Assembly: GCA_014728295.1 (NCBI GenBank)
Contig: WJLW01000107.1
Span: 1 to 64,000, forward strand
From: Chitinivibrionales bacterium
Lineage (GTDB): Bacteria; Fibrobacterota; Chitinivibrionia; Chitinivibrionales; WJKA01
Direction of reading: 5' to 3'
Length of the DNA stretch: 64,000 nt
Shown here: positions 1 to 8,048 of the stretch, piece by piece
How the letters are laid out: every line of letters starts with the position of its first letter
How positions within the stretch are numbered: position 1 is the first letter of the stretch
Notes under the pieces: model-generated
What the model saw: only the letters and a program-made list of their open reading frames with translations
Databases searched by the model: none
What the model was told of the DNA's origin: nothing
Translations under genes and position numbers: made by a program

Positions 1-153
1 CAATCAGCAAACAACAGCGGTAGCCAGGTTCCGCTTCGCTGCACCCAAATTTTGCTCCATTTCATTCCGCAAAACTTCTGGCGTACCGCGGAACGTTATG
101 CGCAATAGCTACCAGTCTTATTCATAAAGAGGTGCACAGAAAGACAGAAGAAA

Positions 154-273
154 ATGAATGATTATTGGGATTATGTAAACTCATTATTAAATCAAAATGA
201 AATTGTAATTGACAGGAAAAAAGGTAGTCAACATCCAAAATTTCCAGACATGATTTGTTGGTGGGCACTTTAA
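154..273 (+). pseudogene. N-terminal fragment of an inorganic pyrophosphatase-like gene
   Basis: The short frame starts MNDYWDYVNSLL and continues EIVIDRKKGSQHPKFPDMI. This resembles the N-terminus of small proteins annotated as inorganic pyrophosphatase, where the text usually runs on as '..IYPLDYGY'. Here the match stops after PDMI (about base 255) and a stop codon follows 5 codons later, so only about 34 family-like residues remain. A purine-rich stretch lies just before the ATG. The right-hand neighbour is a protease fragment on the other strand, so the gene was probably cut by recombination or deletion. The assignment rests on recalled family sequence; a chimeric assembly join is an alternative. 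Confidence 0.45.
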
Positions 274-1690
274 ATCCATCCACTTACGGGCACTTCAAAA
301 CCAGCAGTGACATGCGGAAGTTCTTGCTTATTTGCTGGATTTTTATATGCGCTTATTGAAGCAATTTGATATCCATCTCTAAGGTCTTGCCCTACCACAA
401 TGGTATTATATCCCTTATGGTTGACATATTCATCTGGTTTATCAATGCTGCCTGCTGACTGACAAATTGTAGGAAATGGAAATATTGAAGCAATTAAATC
501 TATTCTTTTGTCATCATAAGTATCATCTCCACTAATTTCAGAGTCAAAGCTATAAGTTACTCCGCCAACAGTCTCAGTAGTAATAGGAGCTGTGTGCCAG
601 GATTGATTTATAGCAGTTGCATTAAGATTTATCGCCCATTGCAATCCATCAAACATTTCACTGACATAAAAGCTTGGTACAGCAAATTGATCAAAAGTAT
701 ACCTGAAATTTGCTAATATTAATTCAGCCCCTGGCGCAAAACCAGTGCCACCATATGTAGTTGGAGCCGAAGCATTTATAGTGTTTGTCCTTGCATTCTT
801 TATTGCAGAAAGCATGTATGCCACATGCTGGTCTGGTGTCAAGTTCCATGTATATCCACCTGCTTCACACCCAGCCTTATTAATCGTGCCGCCAGTAAGG
901 ATAACGCATCTTGATTCGGTGCTATTCCAGGTACCGCCAGTGATTGCTAGACAAGCAGCTTCTGTACTGATAGATGGATCAGCACAGTAGCCAAAATGGT
1001 CTGGATTGTTAAATCTTGCATCATCAATTGACATCTGATTTTCAAAATTAGGATATCCACCTTCCCAATTTGCAGCAGTAATTCCACTTCCTTGATAATT
1101 ATGAGTATGAAAATTATCAATATTCATTCTGTATGATGCCCACCACATATCCTGCACTGGCAAAACACTGTCTATTGGCACAATAAGAGAAACACTATCT
1201 AAAATTTTATGATTTTCTAAGATTTTTGCTGTTAAGACTGCATTAATTGTTCCAGAATAAGGATCAATGCTAACTTGAGGATCAAATCCTGCAGGTGCCC
1301 ACCCACGCGAAACCGCAGTATTTATGCTATCAACCATTTTATTTGCTCTTTGAATAATCTTTGTATTCCTGGAATCAATAGCAGCCAAATGTGAATTTCT
1401 CCATGCATCAATATCAGGTGGAATATTATTTGAAGTAATAATTGGTGGAGGTGAGTATTCGATATCATCTATCATTAAGCTTAGCGAAACAGGAATCAAA
1501 TTATAATCATTGCTTGCTTGCTCAACTCTTTGATGAAGCAGCTTTGAAAGCGAGCCGTAATTGTCCATTTCAGCCTGACGGTTGTCAGATATTAATTGCT
1601 CAAAATCGTGCATATTGCCATCTTCATCAATAGTAATAACTTCGCTTTGGGCGCCATCCTTTAACTGATAAGTAGCAAATGCAGCGTATC
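270..1690 (-). pseudogene. Fragment of a subtilisin-like (S8) serine protease
   Basis: The longest ATG frame begins at 1613 (447 codons), but the frame stays open to a TGA at 1689-1691 and the extra codons read like propeptide, so the N-terminus is missing. Subtilase landmarks appear in order: a region in the place of the catalytic Asp strand (GSGITAANWEGG), a His segment (DQHVAYMLSAI), APGAELILANF, INQSWH, TICQSAGS and YNTIVVGQ. The protein ends soon after, at GFEVPVSGWI, before any catalytic Ser segment (GTS.A), so it cannot be an active protease. Between the Asp and His segments sits a Cys-rich insert with repeated GGTW-like motifs and four cysteines. Codon and base use are AT-rich compared with the genes after 3.5 kb. 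Family call moderately secure; loss of both ends is seen directly. Confidence 0.6.
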
Positions 1691-1716
1691 AATCTCACCA
1701 AGCCTACAATAACTAT

Positions 1717-2094
1717 ATGTCTTTTATAACAATGAACGATAGCTGGATGCGTCCTGCTGTTGGATTGGCTCTCGATGCCTTTGGTTTGGTTGCTAATTTC
1801 ACTCGACATACTGCGCTTTCGCACAAATTGATGTCTTCCATGTATGCGGAAATTAACTACAACGTTGAAAAACGGCTTTACGGAAGAGGTAATCAAGGTT
1901 CGCGTTGGGGAACACACGTTGGCAACGTTGTAAGTATGGGAGCCAGCTATGGCCTTGGGAAAGTTATTACGACAAGCAATACTGCTGGGAATATACAACT
2001 AATGCGAGCAGGTGCATCTACAGCATTCGATGTAAACCTTCTCGGGCTGCAAAAGGGAGCTGGAGTTGCAGGTAGAAATGCGATGGAAAGATGA
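1717..2094 (+). CDS. Unrecognised protein, probably a C-terminal fragment
   Basis: The 125-codon frame begins MSFITMNDSWMRPAVG and ends GVAGRNAMER. It is open upstream without an ATG back to a stop at 1669-1671, and the extra residues (VANAAYQSHQAYNNY) look protein-like. This suggests the true N-terminus was lost near base 1680, the same place where the opposing protease fragment loses its N-terminus. The sequence is Gly/Ala-rich towards the end, with no signal peptide or recognisable domain. It could be the tail of a large polymorphic or Rhs-type protein, but nothing seen proves that. Confidence 0.35.
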   Translation: MSFITMNDSWMRPAVGLALDAFGLVANFTRHTALSHKLMSSMYAEINYNVEKRLYGRGNQGSRWGTHVGNVVSMGASYGLGKVITTSNTAGNIQLMRAGASTAFDVNLLGLQKGAGVAGRNAMER

Positions 2095-2205
2095 CTGATA
2101 ATGTGTAGTAGAGGATTGATTATAGTCATTGACAAACGGGAGTTCCTTCGAAGAATGGAAAACAGGGGCAGGCAGTAAAGCGAGTGTTTGCTTAGAATAG
2201 CCGGA

Positions 2206-2472
2206 TTACTTGAATTTTCGGTATATGTCTTTTCTATTCCCGATTAAAACAACAAGAACGAGTAATACGTTATCCCTCACTTCGTAAATTATCCGATAAT
2301 CGCCAGAGCGTATTCTGTAAAGGTTTTGTTGACCTTTCAACTTCTTACAGCCATCAGGACGGGGTTGTTTTTTCAGACCGTCAATGCTTCTGGCGATGTT
2401 TTTAACTTCATCAACGGGTAGCTTTTTGAGTGACTTGAGCGCGGCTTTTTCGATTTGTATTGAATATGGCAA
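2206..2472 (-). CDS. relE: RelE/ParE-family mRNA-interferase toxin
   Basis: About 88 residues, beginning (M)PYSIQIEKAALKSLKKLP and ending GNRKDIYRKFK. The RelE fold signature is visible: an N-terminal beta strand, two helices, then GLKKQPRPDGCKKLKG, YRIRSGDYRIIYEV and a final hydrophobic strand. RelE toxins cleave mRNA in the ribosomal A site. A TTG at 2470-2472 was chosen as start because AAGGGG lies about 6 bases upstream and the frame before it has no family character. It lies 10 bp downstream of its antitoxin gene, the usual order for relBE/yefM operons. The symbol is by family, not orthology. Confidence 0.85.
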   Translation of the reverse strand: MPYSIQIEKAALKSLKKLPVDEVKNIARSIDGLKKQPRPDGCKKLKGQQNLYRIRSGDYRIIYEVRDNVLLVLVVLIGNRKDIYRKFK

Positions 2473-2482
2473 GCTGCACCCC

Positions 2483-2752
2483 TTATATGCCCAGTTCTTT
2501 TTTCGCATCATCCCATGGCAAGGTACTGCTTTTTCCATCGTTAATACGTTTTAAGACTTTGAGGGCTTCCTTAATATCCTGTTCTTCTTCCATATTTTCG
2601 AGTTCCTCAAGGACAGCGAGTTCTTTCATGGAAACAAGGGCGGCGACATCTTTGCCATGCCTTTGCAGCAACACTCTTTCGCCGGCATATGCCACTCGAT
2701 TGAGTGTTTCCGCTATTTCATTTTTGAAACTGCTTACGGGAATGTGAACCAT
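2483..2752 (-). CDS. Phd/YefM-family antitoxin
   Basis: An 89-residue protein with the Phd/YefM N-terminal DNA-binding fold (MVHIPVSSFKNEIAETLNRV, then GERVLLQRHGKDVAALVSMKEL), where GKDVAALVS is the family hallmark. The acidic C-terminal half (residues about 50-89) should wrap and neutralise the toxin encoded 10 bp downstream. Such antitoxins also repress their own operon. It lies 3 bp after the end of an XRE regulator gene on the same strand, so three genes may form one transcript. Confidence 0.87.
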   Translation of the reverse strand: MVHIPVSSFKNEIAETLNRVAYAGERVLLQRHGKDVAALVSMKELAVLEELENMEEEQDIKEALKVLKRINDGKSSTLPWDDAKKELGI

Positions 2753-2755
2753 AGC

Positions 2756-3121
2756 TTAATCCTCTTTTAAGAATAAGTACGTTATAGTATAATTATACGA
2801 AAAATACGAATAATTCGCAATACTTATTTTGTTTTTTTCAATTTGTTTTTCTGGCGGCAACTGTTTTATATGCTCAAACCTTTTCTGAAGAACTCTGCTG
2901 GTCTGGTCGTCCGGTTTTTTAGGTTTTTCTCCGATAAGTGTTTCAAGTGAAACATCCAAGGCCCCTGCAATTTTGAGTAACATCTTTATGCTTGGTTCTC
3001 GAATGCCGCGTTCATAGTTGGTGATAACTTGCTGTGAAACACCAATGCGTTCACCCAGTTCTACTTGGGAGAAACTCTTCTGCTTTCTGATTGTTTTTAT
3101 ACGATCGCTCATCTTAATCAT
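2756..3121 (-). CDS. XRE-family helix-turn-helix regulator, altered C-terminus
   Basis: 121 residues. Residues about 5-65 form a clear Cro/C1-type HTH (IKTIRKQKSFSQVELGERI, GVSQQVITNYERGIREPSI, LLKIAGALDVSLETLIG). Relatives usually end in a helix like 'RFEQIKQLPPEKQKxxxxxIDAL'. Here the match runs to PPEKQ and then changes to an AT-rich, Tyr-rich tail (NYSYFSYNYTITYLFLKED), suggesting a frameshift or a replaced end. It is first in the xre-phd-relE group and probably controls it. A 15-bp palindrome 32 bp before its start is a good candidate operator. Confidence 0.82.
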   Translation of the reverse strand: MIKMSDRIKTIRKQKSFSQVELGERIGVSQQVITNYERGIREPSIKMLLKIAGALDVSLETLIGEKPKKPDDQTSRVLQKRFEHIKQLPPEKQIEKNKISIANYSYFSYNYTITYLFLKED

Positions 3122-3152
3122 GGATAAAGGATAATAATAAGTTCTGCATCAT

Positions 3153-3167
3153 ACAACGTATCGTTGT
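3153..3167. promoter_or_regulatory. Palindromic operator candidate upstream of xre-phd-relE
   Basis: ACAACG-TAT-CGTTGT is a perfect 6-3-6 palindrome. On the minus strand it lies directly before TATGAT, a plausible -10 box for the xre gene, so binding would block RNA polymerase. The spacing is typical of Cro/C1-type operators. Regulator and operator are paired by position only. Confidence 0.5.
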
Positions 3168-3542
3168 GTTTTAATAGCATAAAAAAACACTTGACAGGTT
3201 TTTGGAAACACAAAAAAGGCCTCCGGTCGTCTTTGGAAAAGTTCACCGCGGGGTGCCCTGTACGTGTGAAGATTTGTTTTTCAGTGTGCTGCTAATAAGG
3301 ACGAAAAGCGTATGGCACGTGTCACACGGTGTGTTGCAGATGTCCATGTAGAGAGAACTCCCGCGCGCAAACGTTGTGCTGCAAGCACTCCGATTTAGCA
3401 ACAATGTAGCACAACGGATTTTGACGCTCACCCAAAAAGCATTTGAAACTCGAGCAAAGCAGGTTGGATTTATAGCAATATTAACCGGTTTTCAATCCAT
3501 GCCGGGCTCGCTTTACTATTTTTCATTATGCGAGTACCCGAT
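3168..3542. other. Intergenic region without a convincing gene
   Basis: About 375 bp between the toxin-antitoxin group and the TPR lipoprotein gene. A TTGACA box at 3191-3196 has no good -10 partner. A 9-bp inverted repeat (CGTTGTGCT at 3372-3380 and AGCACAACG at 3408-3416) could form a hairpin or bind a regulator. The open frame on the minus strand at 3243-3431 has no domain, no signal peptide and no ribosome site and was not accepted. Base composition changes here from AT-rich to GC-richer. Confidence 0.4.
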
Positions 3543-4211
3543 ATGAAAAAGTGCATCCACCTCATGACCGCATCGATTTTGTTGGTGATCCCTTCATGCA
3601 CCAACACTTCACTCCAATCTGCAAACAACCTGCTCGAATCCGGTGATTTTCTGGCTGCGCGCAGGATTTATGCAAAGATTGCACAAAAGCGACCGCAGAG
3701 TTTTGAAGCACACTTTGGGTTGGGTATGACCTACTCTGCCGAAGCAATGCACAAAACCGATCTGTCGCTTGCAACACCCGGCGACTGGTATCCGGCGATC
3801 TATCACCTGTCACGCGCGGCAAATCTGGGAACAAATGAAAAGGTTCAGCAGACCCTGGCGATCCTGCATTTCAATCTCGGCGCTGCCTACAAGAAACGGG
3901 GAGACGCCGATGCGGCCATCGAACGGCTGGAACAGGCGGTATCCTATGACAGTACGCTGCTCAAAGCATTTAACCTGCTGGGGACGCTGCATCAACAAAA
4001 GGGCAACCTTGCGCGGGCGCTCATGTTTTATCGCCAGACCATCAAACTGCAGCCCGCCTATGCCAAGGCGCATTTCAATATCGGTTCTATTGCCTGGGCG
4101 CAGCAGGACTTCGAGCTTGCCAGAGTCCACTTTGAAAAAGCGCTGCAACTCGAGCCCGACAATGCGTATTTTAGACTGTGGTATGAGAAAGCAGCAACCC
4201 GGGCCGGCTGA
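3543..4211 (+). CDS. TPR-repeat lipoprotein
   Basis: The likely start is the second ATG (3543), giving MKKCIHLMTASILLVIPSC, a lipoprotein signal peptide with Cys at about residue 19; the upstream ATG at 3528 would add five residues before the signal. The rest is tetratricopeptide repeats: LLESGDFLAARRIYAKI, LGAAYKKRGDADAAIERL, LGTLHQQKGNLARALMFYRQ and GSIAWAQQDFELARVHFEKAL. These fold into a superhelix used for protein-protein contact. Its stop codon overlaps the ATG of the kinase gene by one base, so the two are translationally coupled. A role as sensor or partner of the kinase is inference. Confidence 0.8.
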   Translation: MKKCIHLMTASILLVIPSCTNTSLQSANNLLESGDFLAARRIYAKIAQKRPQSFEAHFGLGMTYSAEAMHKTDLSLATPGDWYPAIYHLSRAANLGTNEKVQQTLAILHFNLGAAYKKRGDADAAIERLEQAVSYDSTLLKAFNLLGTLHQQKGNLARALMFYRQTIKLQPAYAKAHFNIGSIAWAQQDFELARVHFEKALQLEPDNAYFRLWYEKAATRAG

Positions 4212-5605
4212 TGGCATTTTCGCTTAACGACTACACCATTCTCAATGAAATCGGACGCGGCGCGTTCGGCACGGTGTACAAAGCCGGACAGAAATCGCTG
4301 GACCGTTGCGTTGCCATCAAATCCCTCTCGACGCAAAAAGCCCAGAACAGCGACGATATCATGCGCTTTGGCCGCGAAGCACAGGCCATGGCGAAGCTCT
4401 CGCATGACAACGTGCTGGACATTTACGACTATGGTTTTCAGGGCGGAACCTATTACATCGTCATGCAGTTCATCGAGGGCAATACGTTCGAAGATGCGCT
4501 GGAAAAAGGCATTGCCCGGCCGCAAGCGCTCTACATTCTGGAAAAGGTCGCCGACGGACTCGCCTATGCGCATAGTGCCGGTATCGTGCACCGGGACATC
4601 AAACCCGGCAACATCCTGCTCGGTCGGCGGGGACAGGTCAAGCTTTCGGATTTTGGGCTGGCAACCTTTCAGCAAGGCATGCTGCAGCAGACATCCCGTC
4701 CGGCGGCGATCGGCACCTTTGCATATATGTCACCCGAAGCAATGGTCAATCCGCAGGACATTGACTATCGCACCGATGTGTTTTCGTTTGGATGCATTCT
4801 GTACCGGGTTCTGTCGGGCGTTCTCCCGTTTAAAGGGCAATCAATCGCCGAAGTGTCCAGCAGCGTGCTCAACGAACAGCCGCCGCAACTGCAGCTCGAA
4901 ACCGAAAATGAAGCGCTCGCGGCGCTGGCGATGAAGTGCTTGTCGAAGCACCGAGAGGCCCGCCCCGCAATCGATGAGGTGCAGGACGCAATTCGTGATG
5001 TTTTGGGTGATGCCTATCATGCTGCCCGCAAAAACCTCTATACGTTTCTGCAGTCCGGCAAGGCTTCCGCTGCTGCTTCTATGCCCGCGCTGCCAAAGTC
5101 TGAAGCGGCGGTCGAGCAGCCGGCCCCGCCCTCCCGACGCAAACGCCGGATTGCCCTCAGCAGCCTCATTCTGGCGGCATTGGCAATCGGGTACGTATTC
5201 GTTTCGAACGCGCTGCGGATGTCGAACATGAAGCGCAACTCAGAATTGCCGGCAATGCAGTCGCTGGACTCCTTTCGCACGAGTCTGCAAAAAGGACCAT
5301 CGTCACCGACTGTTGACACATCGCACATGAAAGATGACAGGCCGATGCCCCTGGAGGGCCCCGACTATGAAATCGAGATCGGCACGCTCATTTTGCGCGG
5401 GCTGGATGTCGAGGATACTGTCTACATCAATGGAAAGAAACTCCCCGCGCACAGAAAAGGGGTGCTTGCGTTTTCGCTCGAGACCGGACGTAACCAAATC
5501 GCTATCCATGGTCCGCAGAAATCCCCGTTGGTGCGCGACCTGGAAATCGTACCCTATCAGGTTGTCGAATGGGATGTGCGCAAAGAGAGGAATGCTCATG
5601 AGTAA
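4211..5605 (+). CDS. Membrane-anchored Hanks-type Ser/Thr protein kinase
   Basis: 464 residues. The kinase domain (residues 6 to about 270) has a glycine loop IGRGAFGTVYKAG, VAIK lysine, catalytic HRDIKPGN (about 127-134), DFG (about 147-149) and a SPEA segment, so it should be active. A single membrane span follows an Arg-rich stretch (about 314-336, ALSSLILAALAIGYVFV). The outer part ends in a PEGA-like beta domain (LDVEDTVYINGKKLP, VLAFSLETGRNQIAIHG). It is flanked by a TPR lipoprotein gene and, with an 8-base overlap, a sigma-54 activator, which suggests a phosphorylation route to transcription. Confidence 0.93.
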   Translation: MAFSLNDYTILNEIGRGAFGTVYKAGQKSLDRCVAIKSLSTQKAQNSDDIMRFGREAQAMAKLSHDNVLDIYDYGFQGGTYYIVMQFIEGNTFEDALEKGIARPQALYILEKVADGLAYAHSAGIVHRDIKPGNILLGRRGQVKLSDFGLATFQQGMLQQTSRPAAIGTFAYMSPEAMVNPQDIDYRTDVFSFGCILYRVLSGVLPFKGQSIAEVSSSVLNEQPPQLQLETENEALAALAMKCLSKHREARPAIDEVQDAIRDVLGDAYHAARKNLYTFLQSGKASAAASMPALPKSEAAVEQPAPPSRRKRRIALSSLILAALAIGYVFVSNALRMSNMKRNSELPAMQSLDSFRTSLQKGPSSPTVDTSHMKDDRPMPLEGPDYEIEIGTLILRGLDVEDTVYINGKKLPAHRKGVLAFSLETGRNQIAIHGPQKSPLVRDLEIVPYQVVEWDVRKERNAHE

Positions 5606-7061
5606 TGGTGTCTCCCCCATTGCAGATGCACTCAAGCTCATGGCCAGACTGGCCGGTGAAAATGACGAGACGGGGTTGCTGCGCCAGGGCCTGGAGCTGT
5701 GTGTCAAGGTGCTGGACTGTGACCGGGGGCTGATCATTGCCGAAAACGGCGACGGCAAACGCACGATCATCGAGCACGCCGGCAAAACGCTTGCCGATCA
5801 GTCATTCAGCCGAACCGCATTGCGTCTGGTAAGAGAGAAAGGCGAGCCGCTACTCATCTCGGATACCATTGAGGATGAAGAACTCTCTGTACAGGAGTCA
5901 ATCGCCCGCCACGATATTCGCTCGATATTGTGCACGCAAATCTCATCATGGAAGCGGGATGCTGCGGCGTATCTGTATCTCGACAGCCAGACCGACCGGC
6001 ATCCGTTTTCCAACGACGACTTTGACAATTTCCGTATCCTCTCGCACTTGCTCGAATCATTGCTGAACAAATCGGAACGACTGGCCGAGCAGGAAGCGAC
6101 TATCGAGGTGCTCAAGGGCAAGGTCGAGCAGAAGCAGTTCGAAGATCTCATTTTCAACAGCCGGAAATTCGAACATTGTCTCAAGCTTGTCAAACAATCC
6201 GCCCCGGCGCAAGTGCCGGTGCTGCTTATCGGCGAAACCGGTACGGGAAAGGAAGAGCTTGCGCGTATCGTACACACGCTCAGCCCCCGCAAGGCCAAAC
6301 CGTTTCTGGCGGTAAACTGTGGTGCTCTGCCGCAGAATCTCATCGAAAGCCAACTTTTTGGTCACGAGAAAGGGGCCTTTACCGGGGCGATTTCCTCGAA
6401 GCGGGGCTATTTTGAAGAAGCCGACGGGGGTACCCTGTTCCTGGACGAGGTAGGCGAGCTGCCGATGCAGGTTCAGGCCCAGTTCCTGCGTGCGTTGCAG
6501 CAGGGTGAAATCATGCGGGTCGGCTCGGCAAAGCCGGCAAAGGTGGACGTTCGCATCGTTTCGGCAACGAATGTCATGCTCGAGGACGCGGTTGACAAGG
6601 GCGCATTTCGCAAGGATCTCTACTACCGGCTCAACGTGATGCCGATTACCGTACCGCCGATACGCGAACGCGGCGAGGACGCGCTCCTGCTGGCGAATTT
6701 CTTTTTGAAAAAGTATGCAGAAGCATTCGGCGGCAAGCACATGACCTTGTCACGGGAGGCGCAAAAGGCAATTATGGCTTATGCCTGGCCCGGGAATGTG
6801 CGCGAGATACAAAATAAGGTGCAGCGGGCGGTGATAACATCCCCAACACCCACGATTTCGAAGGATGATCTCGACCTTGCCGGCACCGATCGCCCGGCTC
6901 ACTCCACGCTGCGGGAAGCCCGCGAAGCTGTTGACCGGGAGATGATCGATATGTCCTTCGAGCGTGCACCCGGCAATCTCACCCAGGCGGCAGGCATTCT
7001 GGGCATCGATCGAAAAAGCCTGCGCATCCTGCTGGAAAAATACGATATCGAGATTAAATAG
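5598..7061 (+). CDS. GAF-domain sigma-54-dependent transcription activator
   Basis: 487 residues. An N-terminal GAF-like sensor (about 1-150: VLDCDRGLIIAENG, YLYLDSQTDRHPFSNDD), a coiled linker, then the AAA+ domain with Walker A GETGTGKE (about 210), the sigma-54 contact loop GAFTGA (about 258) and Walker B LFLDEVGE. A Fis-type HTH ends the protein (NLTQAAGILGIDRKSLRILL). Start ATG 5598 was preferred over 5592 because GAGAGG lies 7 bases upstream. It overlaps the kinase gene end. A sigma-54-like promoter lies 180 bp after its stop codon, so the next three genes are possible targets. Confidence 0.92.
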   Translation: MSNGVSPIADALKLMARLAGENDETGLLRQGLELCVKVLDCDRGLIIAENGDGKRTIIEHAGKTLADQSFSRTALRLVREKGEPLLISDTIEDEELSVQESIARHDIRSILCTQISSWKRDAAAYLYLDSQTDRHPFSNDDFDNFRILSHLLESLLNKSERLAEQEATIEVLKGKVEQKQFEDLIFNSRKFEHCLKLVKQSAPAQVPVLLIGETGTGKEELARIVHTLSPRKAKPFLAVNCGALPQNLIESQLFGHEKGAFTGAISSKRGYFEEADGGTLFLDEVGELPMQVQAQFLRALQQGEIMRVGSAKPAKVDVRIVSATNVMLEDAVDKGAFRKDLYYRLNVMPITVPPIRERGEDALLLANFFLKKYAEAFGGKHMTLSREAQKAIMAYAWPGNVREIQNKVQRAVITSPTPTISKDDLDLAGTDRPAHSTLREAREAVDREMIDMSFERAPGNLTQAAGILGIDRKSLRILLEKYDIEIK

Positions 7062-7066
7062 CCGGG

Positions 7067-7082
7067 CGGGAACTTTTTCCCG
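7067..7082 (+). terminator. Small hairpin after the sigma-54 activator gene
   Basis: CGGGAA-CTTT-TTCCCG forms a 6-bp stem 6 bases after the stop codon. A short T tract follows about 9 bases later (7090-7095), so termination may be weak. Confidence 0.4.
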
Positions 7083-7238
7083 ATTGTGCTTTTTGATTAG
7101 CAAATGTCGAAATTTCAATAACTTAGCTTGCTCTCGCCACTTTCTCCGTGCATCGACCGGGCAAACCTTCCCCTTAGCTGTCAGGCCCCGATCCGATTGC
7201 TGAATCGTAACTCACTTTAATCCAGCACATTACAGATA

Positions 7239-7271
7239 TGGCACGCCGATTGATTTTGCATTATGCAAAAT
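7239..7271 (+). promoter_or_regulatory. Sigma-54-like promoter overlapping a 19-bp palindrome
   Basis: TGGCACG-N4-TTGAT at 7239-7254 fits the -24/-12 layout with correct spacing, except that the usual GC at -12 is GA. Immediately downstream is a perfect palindrome ATTTTGCAT-T-ATGCAAAAT (7253-7271), followed by TGCGATCGCA (7271-7280). A repressor on the palindrome would cover the expected start site. The gene served would be the exported protein at 7317. Confidence 0.45.
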
Positions 7272-7316
7272 GCGATCGCAGCTTCCTGTGAACCTGTAAC
7301 CGAAAGGAACATCATT

Positions 7317-8048
7317 ATGAACCGGGGACTGATGCTTATAGCCTTGTTCATCGGGATGGTCTCCATCAGCCCGACACATGCAGGAGCGCGCTGGAGTGCC
7401 GGCCTGGAAATCGAATTGGGCGATGGCGAAGAGTGCGTCGATTGTGGATGGGAAGAGGAGGAATGTGATGATGATCGGCATTTGGAGAAGACCATTTGCA
7501 GATGGAAGCGACTTCCGTCGGGCAGGTGGGTGATGAAATGTCGCAAAGCCTATTTCGATGCCCGCTGGGATGAGTGGTCGTTCGGGCCCTGGTGGATCAA
7601 GTGGGAGGTGTGTCGATATTGTTGTCCGAAAAAATATCACCACGGTTGCCACCATGCGGGATGGAAGCACCATCATGATTGCCGCCACAAACACCGCATC
7701 GCGCATGGATGCAAACATTACCGGGATCACGGTTCCTGTCACCATGGCGGATGTAACGTTGTCGTCGAGAAGCGCTACTATGGACGTCCGCATAAAACGG
7801 TGCACATCCACCGTCCCCATCGCACGGTAACCAGGCGTGTCCAACACGTGCACAAGCCGTCCGTGAAGGTAAAGCGGCGAACAATTCGACCGGTCGGCCG
7901 TTCGACCAAAGTAACGCGTACCGTGGAAGTAGCACCTAAGCGCAAAAAGCGTACATCAGGAACAACGGTTACCACGACACGTTCGAAAACGATTGTCACC
8001 GAGCGTAAGCCGAAAAAAATCAAAAGAAGGAGAGTTCGCAAATGGTAA
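7317..8048 (+). CDS. Exported His/Cys/Arg-rich basic protein
   Basis: 243 residues from ATG 7317, chosen for the preceding GAAAGGA and because it gives a clean signal peptide (MNRGLMLIALFIGMVSIS, cleavage near THA-GA). The mature protein has a first part with paired cysteines and acidic runs (EECVDCGWEEEECDDD), a middle packed with His and Cys (HHGCHHAGWKHHHDCRHKH), and a strongly basic C-terminus. It matches no family I can name. The His/Cys density suggests metal binding or a disulfide-rich surface protein; that is inference. It overlaps the next gene by 7 bases. Confidence 0.7.
   Translation: MNRGLMLIALFIGMVSISPTHAGARWSAGLEIELGDGEECVDCGWEEEECDDDRHLEKTICRWKRLPSGRWVMKCRKAYFDARWDEWSFGPWWIKWEVCRYCCPKKYHHGCHHAGWKHHHDCRHKHRIAHGCKHYRDHGSCHHGGCNVVVEKRYYGRPHKTVHIHRPHRTVTRRVQHVHKPSVKVKRRTIRPVGRSTKVTRTVEVAPKRKKRTSGTTVTTTRSKTIVTERKPKKIKRRRVRKW

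Noticed and set aside
28..101. Possible integron attC site (GTTCCGC ... GCGGAACGTTATGC)
   Set aside because: A 7-bp dyad and a GTTATGC core-like end are present just before a cassette-like gene start, but no matching left core (GCATAAC-type) was found, GTTATGC does not fit GTTRRRY, and no integrase is in the window.
3322..3337. CRP-type site TGTCACACGG/ GTGTG
   Set aside because: Does not keep the TGTGA-N6-TCACA spacing; no convincing CRP site was found anywhere despite the cyclase gene.
3243..3431. 62-codon frame in the gap before the TPR lipoprotein
   Set aside because: No ribosome site, no signal or domain, and composition unlike its neighbours; it also overlaps an inverted repeat.
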